Of a stretch of 64,000 bases of DNA, positions 50,536 to 60,101 are shown piece by piece; positions within the stretch are counted from its first letter, which is position 1, and each line of letters begins with the position of its first letter. The notes beneath the pieces were generated by a model. That model had not been told where the DNA came from, ran no database searches, and saw only the letters and a program-made list of their open reading frames with translations. The DNA is from Viridibacillus sp050278625 (lineage in GTDB: Bacteria; Bacillota; Bacilli; Bacillales_A; Planococcaceae). Made by a program: the position numbers and the translations under genes. The DNA lies in the NCBI RefSeq assembly GCF_050278625.1, contig NZ_JBNNTI010000014.1, positions 1 to 64,000 on the forward strand, written 5' to 3'.

Positions 50536-52508
50536 GATTCCGAACTCCCTTCTAATACTACCTCTATTGCTTCTTTTAGCATGTTAATAGCTTCATCGAT
50601 TGTTGTTACGTCTATTTGGCATGCAGCGTTCGTTAAGTGACCACCACCACCGAGCTCTTCCATTACAAGCTGGACGTTAATTTCACCTAGTGAACGTGCA
50701 CTAATACCAATGAGCCCATCATTACGGTGAGCAACTACAAATGAAGCTGATATATCTTTCATTGTTAATAATATATCTGCTGTTTGTGCAAGTAAAACCG
50801 AGTTATAAATCTTATCGTTATCTCCACGTGCTATTGCTAGCCCTTGATGTACAAATTCTACTGTTTGAACTATTTTAGAACGTTCAATATACGTATTAAT
50901 GTCTTCTTTTAGTATACGTTGTACTAAAATTGTATCTGCCCCGTTTGTACGTAAATACGAAGCTGCTTCAAATGTACGCGCTCCAGTGCGTAAAGTGAAA
51001 CTTTTTGTATCTACAATAATACCTGCTAGAAGTGCTGTTGCTTCTAACATTGTTATTTTATCATTTTTTGGCTGATACTCTAATAATTCTGTGACAAGCT
51101 CGGCTGTCGATGACGCATAAGGCTCCATATAGACAAGCATTGGATTTTTTACAAACTCTTCTCCCCGACGATGGTGATCGATTACGACTACCTTTTCAGC
51201 CTTATGCATTAATTTCTCTTCAATTGTCATTGATGGTTTATGCGTATCAACAACGACTAACAATGATTTATCGGTAATTTTCGATAATGCTTCCTCAGGG
51301 GTGATAAAGCGATCATAGAGATCAGACTTTTCCTTAACCACATTCATTAAGCGGATAATGCTATTATCAATTTGATCAAAATCCATTACAACATAACCAT
51401 CGATTTTATTCATCTGAGCCATCTTACGAACACCAATGGCTGCTCCTATGGCGTCCATATCAGGCATTTTATGGCCCATCACGAAGACTTGATCACTATC
51501 CTGTATTAAATCACGAAGTGCATGAGAAATAACGCGTGCACGTACTCTAGTACGCTTTTCAACAGGATTTGTTTTACCACCGTAAAATTTCACTTTACCA
51601 TTAGGTTGTTTGATTGCAACCTGGTCACCACCACGTCCTAAAACAAGATCTAAACTAGATTGTGCCAGTTCTCCAAGTTCTATAAGGGATTGCGAACCAG
51701 CACCAACACCAATACTTAATGTCAAAGATAAACTTTGTTTTGCTGTAGTTTCACGAATATCATCTAAGATAGAAAATTTCTTTTTCTCAATTTCTTGTAG
51801 AATAGATTCGTTTAATATCGCTATAAAACGATCAGTTTCTATACGCTTTATGAAAATACCATATTGCGTGCCCCAATTATTAATAAGCGATGTAATAAGT
51901 GAATTTGTCTGGCTACGATTTTGATCATCCATACCTTGTGTAATTTCGTCATAGTTATCGACAAATAGAACGGCTATTACTGAACGATCTTCATAGTATA
52001 GCGCTTCAATTTCTACTTGCTCTGTAATATCAAAGAAATATAATAACCTTTCTTCGGGTTTATAAAATGCTCGATACTTACGATCCCTAAGCGTAATATT
52101 CATTTCGTTCTTTTCATCGTGTTTGATCAATGTATAGAGATCTTCGGAAAGATTAAAAATCTCCTCTCCCATTAATGTATCTACATCTAAAATACCTAGC
52201 ATATATGGATTCGACCATTCAATCAAATATTGAGTATCCATTAATATGATACCAATAGGCATTTCAAGCAAGGCCTCTTCCCCTATCTTTTGCATGCGAT
52301 ATGAGAGAGTTTCAATGTGTTTTTCCGTTTCTTCATAGGTTGTTTTTTCCGTTTTCCACGTCGATATTAAAGCTAATACCACTACAACACCATAAGCAAT
52401 ACCAATGAACGGATTCCACATTATACATGTGATAACGCTTGCTACACTAAGAAGAGACAGAATTAAAAGAGGATATCGAATTGGTCTTTTTCTAAACAAA
52501 GTACCCAT
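50532..52508 (-). CDS. gdpP: Cyclic-di-AMP phosphodiesterase GdpP
   Basis: This is a 658-aa membrane enzyme. Two N-terminal helices are followed by a PAS domain, a degenerate GGDEF domain and a DHH-DHHA1 catalytic part with MGHKMPDMDAIGAAIG, VVDTHKPS, VIDHHRRG and GGGHLTNAA. It hydrolyses c-di-AMP to pApA and so controls potassium and wall homeostasis. The ATG at 52508 is preferred, since AAGGAG lies nine bases upstream and touches the earlier ATG. Confidence 0.94.
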   Translation of the reverse strand: MGTLFRKRPIRYPLLILSLLSVASVITCIMWNPFIGIAYGVVVVLALISTWKTEKTTYEETEKHIETLSYRMQKIGEEALLEMPIGIILMDTQYLIEWSNPYMLGILDVDTLMGEEIFNLSEDLYTLIKHDEKNEMNITLRDRKYRAFYKPEERLLYFFDITEQVEIEALYYEDRSVIAVLFVDNYDEITQGMDDQNRSQTNSLITSLINNWGTQYGIFIKRIETDRFIAILNESILQEIEKKKFSILDDIRETTAKQSLSLTLSIGVGAGSQSLIELGELAQSSLDLVLGRGGDQVAIKQPNGKVKFYGGKTNPVEKRTRVRARVISHALRDLIQDSDQVFVMGHKMPDMDAIGAAIGVRKMAQMNKIDGYVVMDFDQIDNSIIRLMNVVKEKSDLYDRFITPEEALSKITDKSLLVVVDTHKPSMTIEEKLMHKAEKVVVIDHHRRGEEFVKNPMLVYMEPYASSTAELVTELLEYQPKNDKITMLEATALLAGIIVDTKSFTLRTGARTFEAASYLRTNGADTILVQRILKEDINTYIERSKIVQTVEFVHQGLAIARGDNDKIYNSVLLAQTADILLTMKDISASFVVAHRNDGLIGISARSLGEINVQLVMEELGGGGHLTNAACQIDVTTIDEAINMLKEAIEVVLEGSSES

Positions 52509-52521
52509 AAAATTCATCTCC

Positions 52522-53463
52522 TTATTTTCTCGGCGTTCCCGTCACAAGCGCACGAATATTAAATCCTAAATCCACAATACCAAGTAGCGTAACAAACGAG
52601 TATAAAGGTAACGCTAAAATAGTACTTATTATTGCAATCCATTTAGGCCATTCTTGCTCATGCACATAGTAGTGAATAAATGACATACCCTGTAGTAGTA
52701 ACAATGTGCTCAGTAAAAATGACAAATTCAAAAATACCGTATCAGCGAACGAACCACTTTCAGGTTTAATAAATACTGTCACTATTAAAACTAGCATATA
52801 ATACCATAAAACAGATCTAGGCAATTGAAGATCTTTAAATGGTGCAAATTTTGGAACGGTTATTTCAAAACGTTTTAATAATGGCAAATTAACTGTAATG
52901 ATGATAAAAGAGATTATGAATACAGTCATCGTAATCATAGTCGGCATTAGCATATTAAATACATCAAACATCTGCACTAACTGTTCATCAGTCATTGCTG
53001 TTACACCTGGCATAGCCTTTTGTAATTCATTCGACCTTATATAGCTTTCTTGAATGACATTCATAATAATTTTCAATACATCCAAATTTAAAAACTTAAC
53101 CAGGATAATATACATAAACGCTGTGGATAGTAATACACTAATACCTGTTGTCATAAATAAATAAACTTTGCTTCTTTTCATGCGGAGTGCATCGCCAATT
53201 AAAAATCCTACAAGACAAAAAATAATGGCAAGTGGCAAAGCCTTTATACCTGTAACGAGTATTGAGACTCCTATACTAACAACAGCTACTATCATTGAAG
53301 CTTTGCGATCGTACATTGCACTATACCAAGCAATTGGAAAAGAAATGAACCATATTGTAACTAAAGTTAATATAGGAATATATGAAGTAATCGCTAATAG
53401 GGCTGTAAAAAATACGGTCATCATCGCCCCTTGTGTCAGTTGTTGTGTTTTATTTTTAGGCAT
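52522..53463 (-). CDS. yybS: YybS family membrane protein (DUF2232)
   Basis: This is a 313-aa polytopic protein with about eight helices. It starts QLTQGAMMTVFFTALLAITSYIPILTLVT, typical of DUF2232. The family resembles ECF S components, but the substrate is unknown. It sits upstream of gdpP as in B. subtilis, five or so bases away, and is probably co-transcribed. Confidence 0.88.
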   Translation of the reverse strand: MPKNKTQQLTQGAMMTVFFTALLAITSYIPILTLVTIWFISFPIAWYSAMYDRKASMIVAVVSIGVSILVTGIKALPLAIIFCLVGFLIGDALRMKRSKVYLFMTTGISVLLSTAFMYIILVKFLNLDVLKIIMNVIQESYIRSNELQKAMPGVTAMTDEQLVQMFDVFNMLMPTMITMTVFIISFIIITVNLPLLKRFEITVPKFAPFKDLQLPRSVLWYYMLVLIVTVFIKPESGSFADTVFLNLSFLLSTLLLLQGMSFIHYYVHEQEWPKWIAIISTILALPLYSFVTLLGIVDLGFNIRALVTGTPRK

Positions 53464-53649
53464 CTATAACCTTCCTTTTTTCAAAAGACAATGTTCTATT
53501 TCATCTTATTATTGTACCATGTTTCATGTTCTTGAACAAAAATGCGCTAGGCTATACTTTCATGAATAGTGAGGTGTTCAATGGAGAGAATTTATGTAGT
53601 GTGTTTAGATGCATATATAAGGTCGTAGGAAGTTATTTTTGTGTGAAAA

Positions 53650-53675
53650 AAAAAGACCGGTTACCCGGTCTTTTG
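53650..53675 (-). terminator. Terminator of rpsF-ssb-rpsR
   Basis: AAAGACCGG and CCGGTCTTT with a GTAA loop, followed by a run of T on the minus strand. Confidence 0.85.
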
Positions 53676-53682
53676 AAAATTC

Positions 53683-53919
53683 TTATCTTTCTTCTGTGCT
53701 GAATGGAAGTAAGCCCATAATACGAGAAACTTTGATTGAAGCTGTAAGTTTACGTTGGTATTTTGCGCTAGTACCAGTTACACGGCGTGGAAGAATTTTT
53801 CCGCGCTCAGAGATGAATTTTTTTAACAAATCTACATCTTTATAGTCGATGTGTTTGATGTTGTTAGAAGTAAAATAGCAAACTTTACGGCGTTTGCGGC
53901 CTCCTCTACGTGGTGCCAT
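53683..53919 (-). CDS. rpsR: 30S ribosomal protein S18
   Basis: This 78-aa protein has an Arg/Lys-rich start, then VCYFTSNNIKHIDYKDVDLLKKFI and GKILPRRVTGTSAKYQRKLTASIK, all typical for S18. It is the third gene of rpsF-ssb-rpsR. S18 binds S6 in the small-subunit platform. Confidence 0.97.
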   Translation of the reverse strand: MAPRRGGRKRRKVCYFTSNNIKHIDYKDVDLLKKFISERGKILPRRVTGTSAKYQRKLTASIKVSRIMGLLPFSTEER

Positions 53920-53974
53920 AGTATTGTCGCCTCCTTAAGTATATTGGTATATATTGCGTGCAATGGATTTTTAC

Positions 53975-54523
53975 TTAGAATGGTAAGTCATCTTCAGAAA
54001 CTTCGATTGGACCACCATTGTTGTTAGCAAATGGATCTTCATCTACACGCGTATAGTTTTGCTGACTAGGTGATTGATTCTGTTGATAAGATGGTTGTTG
54101 TTGATAGCTGTTTTGTTGTGGAGCTTGGCCGTAAGATTGATCACCACCATATGATGGTTGTCCACCGTACTGTTGCTGTCCTTGCGGACGTTCTCCTGAA
54201 GCACCGCGCGGTTCTAAGAACTGCACACTATCTGCAACAACTTCAGTTGTGTAAACACGTTTACCATCTTGTCCTTCATAACTACCTGTTTGGATACGAC
54301 CTTCTACGCCCGCTAAGCTTCCTTTTTTTAAGAAATTAGCAGTGTTTTCAGCTTGTTTACGCCAAACGATGCAGTTAATAAAGTCCGCTTGTTTTTCACC
54401 TTGTTGGTTAGCAAATGTTCTATTTACAGCAAGTGTAAAACGAGCAACAGCTGCGCCACTTGGTGTATAGCGAAGTTCCGGATCTTTTGTTAGTCTTCCA
54501 ACTAATACGACTCGGTTAATCAT
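53975..54523 (-). CDS. ssb: Single-stranded DNA-binding protein
   Basis: This 182-aa protein has an OB-fold (MINRVVLVGRLTKDPELRYTP, about 1-105), a Gln/Gly/Ser/Tyr-rich linker and the acidic tip DDLPF that recruits replication and repair partners. Its place between rpsF and rpsR is conserved across Firmicutes. Confidence 0.97.
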   Translation of the reverse strand: MINRVVLVGRLTKDPELRYTPSGAAVARFTLAVNRTFANQQGEKQADFINCIVWRKQAENTANFLKKGSLAGVEGRIQTGSYEGQDGKRVYTTEVVADSVQFLEPRGASGERPQGQQQYGGQPSYGGDQSYGQAPQQNSYQQQPSYQQNQSPSQQNYTRVDEDPFANNNGGPIEVSEDDLPF

Positions 54524-54565
54524 CAGAATACAACCTCCTTTATCTGCGATTTTTATAAATTAAGA

Positions 54566-54856
54566 TTATTTTTCTTCTTCGCGAACTGCAATGTGGCGAA
54601 TAATGTCTTCACTAATATTAGCAAGACGAGTGTATTCGTTGATAGCTTTAGCGTCAGCGTTAATTTTCACGATTTGGTAGAAACCTTCACGGAAATCATT
54701 GATTTCGTAAGCTAAGCGGCGTTTGCCCCACTCTTTTGATTCGATGACTTCAGCGCCGTTTGAAGTTAAGATTTCGTTGAAGCGTTCTACAAGAGCTTTC
54801 TTCGCATCTTCTTCAATGTTTGGGCGAATGATGTACATTAATTCGTACTTTTTCAT
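54566..54856 (-). CDS. rpsF: 30S ribosomal protein S6
   Basis: This 96-aa protein opens MKKYELMYIIRPNIEEDAKKAL and contains GKRRLAYEINDFREGFYQIVKI, the S6 fold. It heads the rpsF-ssb-rpsR operon. Its leader is structured (see 54870-54945) and may bind S6:S18 as a feedback signal. Confidence 0.97.
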   Translation of the reverse strand: MKKYELMYIIRPNIEEDAKKALVERFNEILTSNGAEVIESKEWGKRRLAYEINDFREGFYQIVKINADAKAINEYTRLANISEDIIRHIAVREEEK

Positions 54857-54869
54857 CTATAAGCACCTC

Positions 54870-54945
54870 CTTATGGACTTTGGCCCTACTAGTTGCAGTG
54901 GGCAAGGAGCAAGTAAATTTATTACTCACATCAGTGAATTGTAGC
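54870..54945 (-). promoter_or_regulatory. Possible S6:S18 autoregulatory leader
   Basis: On the minus strand GCCCACTGC...GTAGGGC (54880-54902) can form a hairpin upstream of the rpsF ribosome binding site. Many Firmicutes carry an S6:S18-binding leader at this place. I see the hairpin, but could not match every conserved base. Confidence 0.35.
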
Positions 54946-55026
54946 ACATTAATTTGAATATAGCAACCTGCTTCCCTATACATTTCCAAGTCTTTTCCAT
55001 TATACTTAAGAATAGGGGTGATAAAT

Positions 55027-55578
55027 TTGATAGAACATGAGGAACCTTCAATAATTGAGTTAGATTTAAAAAAAATTGCTTGGCAAAACATTATTATAAC
55101 GTTTGGCTTAATGATCGGACTTATTCTTCTAAATGGTTGGATTCATCAAGTATTTGAACTAAATTTTTCACTTTTAAGTATTTTTCTATTTATCTTATAT
55201 TATTTTATTTTAATTGTGTTACATGAAATTTTTCATTTAATTGGCTTTATAATCTTTGGTAAAGTGCCTTTTCGTTCATTAGAATACGGTGTAAATTTGA
55301 AAATGGGTGTAGCGTATGCAACAACAAAAGAGCCTATTTGTAATAGGGCAATGAAAAAAGCACTCCTACTACCTTTTTGGACAACAGGCGTTATTCCAGC
55401 GGTTCTTGGCCTCTGTATAAATAGTAGTATGCTCGTTGTGTTAGGTGCATGGTTGATCGCCGGTGCCGTAGGGGACTTTGCTATGTACTTCGCACTTCGA
55501 AAATACCCAAATACATATTGGGTAAAAGATGATCCAGAGTTTCCTAGATTATATTTATATAAAAATAAAACATATTAA
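55027..55578 (+). CDS. DUF3267 putative membrane zincin
   Basis: This is a 183-aa membrane protein with four or five helices. HEIFH within YYFILIVLHEIFHLIGFIIFG is a zinc-protease-like motif, the mark of DUF3267 (putative zincin peptidase). No substrate is known. The TTG at 55027 has AGGGGTG six bases upstream. It is a lone plus-strand gene convergent with ychF, sharing a terminator. Confidence 0.8.
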   Translation: MIEHEEPSIIELDLKKIAWQNIIITFGLMIGLILLNGWIHQVFELNFSLLSIFLFILYYFILIVLHEIFHLIGFIIFGKVPFRSLEYGVNLKMGVAYATTKEPICNRAMKKALLLPFWTTGVIPAVLGLCINSSMLVVLGAWLIAGAVGDFAMYFALRKYPNTYWVKDDPEFPRLYLYKNKTY

Positions 55579-55624
55579 AAGTAAAAGACAGTGCCGGATA
55601 CATCCAGCACTGTCTTTTACTTTT
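55578..55624. terminator. Bidirectional terminator between DUF3267 and ychF
   Basis: AAAAGTAAAAGACAGTGC and its complement form an 18-bp stem around GGATACATCC-like bases. T-runs lie on both strands. Confidence 0.9.
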
Positions 55625-55627
55625 AAA

Positions 55628-56728
55628 TTATACGTTGAAACGGAATAACATAACATCGCCATCTTGTACGATGTATTCTTTACCTTCTTGACGCACTTTA
55701 CCTGCTTCTTTTGCTGCAGTCATTGAGCCATTTACCATTAAATCTTCATAAGCAACTGTTTCTGCACGGATAAATCCACGCTCAAAGTCAGAGTGGATGA
55801 CACCCGCACATTGTGGTGCTTTCATTCCTTTACGGAATGTCCATGCACGTACTTCTTGTACACCTGCTGTAAAGTAAGTTGCTAGTCCAAGAAGATTGTA
55901 GGCTGCACGAATTAATTGGTCTAAACCAGATTCTTCGATACCTAGTTCTTCAAGAAACATTGCTTTTTCTTCATCATCAAGCTCTGCAATTTCTTCCTCG
56001 ATTTTAGCACAAATAACAATTACTTCTGCGCCTTCAGCTTTTGCATATTCGCGTACTTTTTGTACGTATTCATTATCGTCTGCATTTGCCACTTCATCTT
56101 CAGAAACGTTTGCTACGTATAGCGTTGGTTTTACAGTTAGTAAGTGGAAGCCTTTAACGATTTTTAATTCTTCTTCAGTGAAGTCAATAGAACGACCAGG
56201 TTTTTCTGCTTCAAAAGCTTCTTTTAAGCGCGTTAAAACTGGTGCTTCAGCCATTGCATCTTTATCTTTTTGCTTGGCTAATTTTTCGACACGAGATAGG
56301 CGTTTTTCAACTGCTTCTAAGTCTGCAAGAATTAACTCAAGGTTAATAACTTCGATATCTTCGATTGGGTCTACTTTACCTGATACATGTGTGATGTTAT
56401 CGTCAGCGAAACAACGAACTACTTGTGTAATTGCATCTACTTCACGAATATGTGCTAAGAACTTGTTACCAAGACCCTCACCTTTACTAGCACCTTTTAC
56501 AATTCCGGCAATATCAGTAAATTCGAAAGCCGTTGGTACAGTTTTCTTCGGTTCTACTAATTCCGTTAATTTTTGTAGACGGTTATCGGGTACTTCAACG
56601 ATTCCTACGTTTGGATCAATCGTACAGAATGGGTAGTTTGCAGATTCTGCTCCTGCTTTTGTAATTGCGTTAAACAATGTTGATTTACCTACGTTCGGTA
56701 AACCCACGATGCCAGCTGTTAAAGCCAT
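55628..56728 (-). CDS. ychF: Redox-regulated ATPase YchF
   Basis: This is a 366-aa Obg-family P-loop protein with GIVGLPNVGKSTLFNA (about 6-21), a FTDIAGIVKGASKGEGLGNKFL switch, a helical domain, and a C-terminal TGS domain (TFRKGMKAPQCAGVIHSDFERGF). YchF binds ATP rather than GTP and associates with ribosomes. The ATG at 56728 is preferred over an upstream GTG which would lie too close to the AAAGG. Confidence 0.95.
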   Translation of the reverse strand: MALTAGIVGLPNVGKSTLFNAITKAGAESANYPFCTIDPNVGIVEVPDNRLQKLTELVEPKKTVPTAFEFTDIAGIVKGASKGEGLGNKFLAHIREVDAITQVVRCFADDNITHVSGKVDPIEDIEVINLELILADLEAVEKRLSRVEKLAKQKDKDAMAEAPVLTRLKEAFEAEKPGRSIDFTEEELKIVKGFHLLTVKPTLYVANVSEDEVANADDNEYVQKVREYAKAEGAEVIVICAKIEEEIAELDDEEKAMFLEELGIEESGLDQLIRAAYNLLGLATYFTAGVQEVRAWTFRKGMKAPQCAGVIHSDFERGFIRAETVAYEDLMVNGSMTAAKEAGKVRQEGKEYIVQDGDVMLFRFNV

Positions 56729-56810
56729 TCTATTCACAACCTTTCAATTTTTCAAAAACACTATTACATTTACATGACTTGTTAATTATAGTGACTCATC
56801 TAGTAAAAGT

Positions 56811-57026
56811 CTAATTTTGCTCTTCTATTAATGGATTAGCAGCAATTAATATTTTCTTTAATTTTTTTTCAAATTCTCTTCGCGGAATCATCACGCTGTG
56901 TTGGCAGCCCTCGCATTTAATACGAATATCAGCACCCATACGGATAATTTTCCATTCATTTGTACCGCATGGATGTTGTTTTTTCATTTCCACTACATCA
57001 CCAAGTTCGAACTTTTTTGCTTCCAT
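56811..57026 (-). CDS. DUF951 small protein
   Basis: This 71-aa protein has the DUF951 pattern: FELGDVVEMKKQHPCGTNEWKIIRMGADIRIKCEGCQHSVMIPR. The two Cys near CEGC and the PCG could hold metal. Function is unknown. Of three consecutive ATG codons the last (57026) is best spaced from AAGGAG. It starts three bases from the mscS stop. Confidence 0.9.
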   Translation of the reverse strand: MEAKKFELGDVVEMKKQHPCGTNEWKIIRMGADIRIKCEGCQHSVMIPRREFEKKLKKILIAANPLIEEQN

Positions 57027-57028
57027 CA

Positions 57029-57922
57029 TCATTCTCCTTCTTCGTTAAATGTTTGATTATTATCTCTTTCATAAACCATCATTTTCGGATAAGGAATTTC
57101 GATACCATTTTGATCGAAAATTTCTTTAACATCACGACGAACCATACGTGATATTGCAAAGTGTTGCATTGGTAATGTTTCCACAGAAATTCGTAAAGTA
57201 ATCTCTGCTCCCACTACATTTTGAACCCCTAACAAAGTAGGAGGTGTAGTAATTTCTTCATGTTTCTTTGGAAGATTTATAAGATATGCTTCTATTAAAC
57301 GCTCAGCTTTTGCAATATCTGAATTGTATGCAACACTCACATCAATAACAGCAATTGAGTTATTTATAGAATAGTTCACAACATCAGTGATAGATCCATT
57401 TGGAACAATATTTATTTCCCCAGCAGCACCTTTAATTTTTGTTGTACGTAATCCAATCTCGAGTACTGTACCTTCTACTGAAGTAATTTTAATATAGTCA
57501 CCAACACCAAACTGATCTTCAAAAATAATGAAGAATCCAGTGATGACGTCTTTAACTAAGCTTTGTGCACCAAACCCGACAGCTAAACCGACAATTCCGG
57601 CACCTGCCAATAACCCTGCTACTTGAATATTCATCGCTGATAATATAGCAAGAATTGCCGAAAAGTACACTACATATGAAATAACACTTTGCAACAATCT
57701 CAAAATTGTACGATGACGTCGTTCTGAAGCAGGTTGTAATGGTGATGGTACACTCATGCGGATATCAAAAGCCTTACGAATAGCTATTTTAGCTACACGC
57801 ACAACAATCATTGATAATATCGTGATTGCCGTAATTTTTATTATTGCAATACCAATATTTGTCCACATTTCTTCACTAGTCACAACTGCCATAAAGTTGT
57901 TATACATTTTTTCAAATTTCAT
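57029..57922 (-). CDS. mscS: MscS family mechanosensitive channel
   Basis: This is a 297-aa protein with three N-terminal helices (about 22-43, 72-92, 97-120). The pore helix AGLLAGAGIVGLAVGFGAQSLVKDVITGFFIIFEDQFGVGDYIKI carries the Ala/Gly-packed core of MscS. It opens under membrane tension to release solutes on osmotic downshift. It is followed by DUF951 and ychF, an order shared with B. subtilis (yyaF region). Confidence 0.92.
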   Translation of the reverse strand: MKFEKMYNNFMAVVTSEEMWTNIGIAIIKITAITILSMIVVRVAKIAIRKAFDIRMSVPSPLQPASERRHRTILRLLQSVISYVVYFSAILAILSAMNIQVAGLLAGAGIVGLAVGFGAQSLVKDVITGFFIIFEDQFGVGDYIKITSVEGTVLEIGLRTTKIKGAAGEINIVPNGSITDVVNYSINNSIAVIDVSVAYNSDIAKAERLIEAYLINLPKKHEEITTPPTLLGVQNVVGAEITLRISVETLPMQHFAISRMVRRDVKEIFDQNGIEIPYPKMMVYERDNNQTFNEEGE

Positions 57923-57993
57923 TTTTGACGCTCCTCTTGCATAAAAAATTCCCGCTATGCGTATAATGCTGAAAAAAGAAAGAGAGATTCTAG

Positions 57994-58602
57994 ATGCTTA
58001 TAACTTCGAATCAACCATTTTCACATGTTCTCCATTATAAAGAATCAGGTGCCATTTGGCGGTTGAGCTCTTTCCTTTTAGAGCATATACCATTTCATCA
58101 CGAAAATCTTGTTTTTTGCTGCATTGGAACCGATCGCTCTACTGGAGACTCACTCGGACCCTTAGCTGGCAGTTTTTTAAATCAGTATGTTTCATTTCCT
58201 TATGAGATTATAGGGACTTTAGAAAAACCCCTTCACGCACTGAATCTAACAGATACAGTTGATAATTTGACTACCCATGAAATAAAACCATTTGTAGTTG
58301 CTATTGATGCTTGTCTTGGTTCACAGCAACGTATTGGGGAAATTATCGTTCATGAAGGCCCTTTACTGCCTGGTAAAGCTGTCAAGAAGGAGCTCCCCCC
58401 TATTGGTGATATGTCTATTAAAGGCATAGTCAATATCGGAGGATTTATGGAGCATGCGGTTTTACAAAACACTCGTCTACATGTTACGTATGAAATGAGC
58501 CAGCAAATTTCGCGTGCTTTATTTTTGGCGTGGAGTCGTTATTCTTTAAAAAAGGTACATGAACATAACCGCGATGGCCACAACGAGTATTCCCGGAAGT
58601 AA
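57994..58602 (+). CDS. yyaC: Spore protein YyaC (DUF1256)
   Basis: This is a 202-aa protein of the YyaC/GPR-like peptidase family, with FCCIGTDRSTGDSLGPLAGSFL (about 41-62), VAIDACLGSQQRIGEI and IKGIVNIGGFMEHAVLQNTRL. It is made in sporulation and resembles the germination protease. It is plus-strand, divergent from mscS. Its last 57 bases overlap the 3' end of the convergent DUF554 gene. Confidence 0.9.
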   Translation: MLITSNQPFSHVLHYKESGAIWRLSSFLLEHIPFHHENLVFCCIGTDRSTGDSLGPLAGSFLNQYVSFPYEIIGTLEKPLHALNLTDTVDNLTTHEIKPFVVAIDACLGSQQRIGEIIVHEGPLLPGKAVKKELPPIGDMSIKGIVNIGGFMEHAVLQNTRLHVTYEMSQQISRALFLAWSRYSLKKVHEHNRDGHNEYSRK

Positions 58603-59250
58603 GTTGGCCACGCGGATTTTCGTTAGTCCTACTAAATTAAGACCTATCGCAAGAATCATAACGCCACCCGTTGCAGTCATTTCTTGGATGAACATCTGTA
58701 GTGCTTCATCAGGTATAAACCGGCTAATTTGCCCTGCAAAAATAGCAATAATACCTTGATACAAAAATAACGGGACAGCGGATAAAATAACGCCAATTCC
58801 CATTGTCGAAGCTAAAATTACGGCTGTAAAACCATCAATAATACCTTTTGTTATTAAAACAGAATGATCATTTCGTAGCCCGCTATCCAATGCACCTATA
58901 ATAGCCATTGAACCGATAACAAAGATAAGAGTAGCATTAACAAATCCTTGCGAAATATTGCCACCCTTAGCCTTGTTTCCTAATTTCCTCTCAAGAAATT
59001 GACCTAAACGGTTTAATTGCTTATCTAAATCAATCCATTCTCCTAGAATTGCACCAAATACAAGGCTAACTATGACGATTATAAAATTCTCGCTTTGTAT
59101 CCCCATTTGGATGCCTAATACTGCTACAGCCAAGCCTATAATACTCATCACTGTCTCTTTTGTATTATCAGGTATTTTCTGTAACAATATACCAATTAAC
59201 GTACCTATTACAATTAGAATCGCGTTTATTGCCGTACCTAATAAAACCAA
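58546..59250 (-). CDS. DUF554 membrane protein
   Basis: This is a 234-aa protein with six or seven helices. It begins LGTAINAILIVIGTLIGIL and contains LGEWIDLDKQLNRLGQFLE and FVIGSMAIIGALDSGL, all typical of DUF554. The function is unknown. The TTG at 59250 has AGAGGA six bases upstream. The 3' end overlaps yyaC on the other strand. Confidence 0.88.
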   Translation of the reverse strand: MVLLGTAINAILIVIGTLIGILLQKIPDNTKETVMSIIGLAVAVLGIQMGIQSENFIIVIVSLVFGAILGEWIDLDKQLNRLGQFLERKLGNKAKGGNISQGFVNATLIFVIGSMAIIGALDSGLRNDHSVLITKGIIDGFTAVILASTMGIGVILSAVPLFLYQGIIAIFAGQISRFIPDEALQMFIQEMTATGGVMILAIGLNLVGLTKIRVANLLPGILVVAIAVMFMYLF

Positions 59251-59261
59251 GTGAAATCCTC

Positions 59262-60101
59262 TCAATCTTCGAGTAATTCTAATATACGTTCTAAATCATC
59301 TGCAGAGAAAAATTCAATTTCAATTTTCCCTTTGTTTTTTGACTCCTTAATCGTTACATTCGTACCAAAGTAATCACGTAATTGTGATTCTTTTTCAGCA
59401 ATGAAAATATCTTTTTTCACTGTCTTCTTTGTTTCACGTGAAACATTGTCATTCATAGATTGTACTAATGCCTCTAACTGACGAACGTTTAAATGTTGAG
59501 TTAACACTTTTTCAGTTACTTGAGATATTAATTTCCTTCTTTTTAATCCAAGTAATGCACGACCGTGTCCCATTGTTATTTTACCTTCTGATAAAAGAGT
59601 ACGTACATCTTCCGGTAACGCTAACAATCGGATATGATTTGCGATATGTGGGCGGCTTTTCCCCAAACGAGATGCTAGTTGTTCCTGTGTTAAATTTAAA
59701 TTATCCATTAGATTTGTATAAGCTTCCGCTTCTTCTATTGGCGTTAAATCCTCACGCTGTAAGTTTTCAAGAATTGCAAACTCCATCATCTGCTGATCGT
59801 CCATCTCTCGAACAACAACTGGAATTTCTGTTAATCCTGCAAGTTTAGAAGCTCTAAATCTTCTTTCACCAACAACAATTTCATAAAAATTTACTCGTTT
59901 GCGGGCAATTATCGGCTGTAAAACACCATGTTCTTTAATGGATAATGCTAATTCCTCAATTGCAGACTCATCAAAAATTTTCCGAGGTTGATATGGATTT
60001 GCACGTAAATCTGTTAATGCCAAATGCTCTACTGTTTCATTAGTAGATAAAGATTCCCCCGGGAATAATGCGTTAATTCCCTTTCCTAGACCTTTAGCCA
60101 T
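59262..60101 (-). CDS. spo0J: Chromosome partitioning protein Spo0J (ParB)
   Basis: This is a 279-aa ParB CTPase/clamp. It has the ParB N-domain with GERRFRASKL, a helix-turn-helix (LTQEQLASRLGKSRPHIANHIRLL) and a C-terminal dimer domain. It loads on parS, recruits SMC and controls Soj. It contains a perfect parS at 59430-59445. Its start overlaps the soj stop by eight bases. Confidence 0.96.
   Translation of the reverse strand: MAKGLGKGINALFPGESLSTNETVEHLALTDLRANPYQPRKIFDESAIEELALSIKEHGVLQPIIARKRVNFYEIVVGERRFRASKLAGLTEIPVVVREMDDQQMMEFAILENLQREDLTPIEEAEAYTNLMDNLNLTQEQLASRLGKSRPHIANHIRLLALPEDVRTLLSEGKITMGHGRALLGLKRRKLISQVTEKVLTQHLNVRQLEALVQSMNDNVSRETKKTVKKDIFIAEKESQLRDYFGTNVTIKESKNKGKIEIEFFSADDLERILELLED
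59430..59445. promoter_or_regulatory. parS site inside spo0J
   Basis: TGTTTCACGTGAAACA is a perfect 16-bp palindrome and a perfect match to the Bacillus parS consensus. The location within spo0J is also conserved. Confidence 0.97.
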
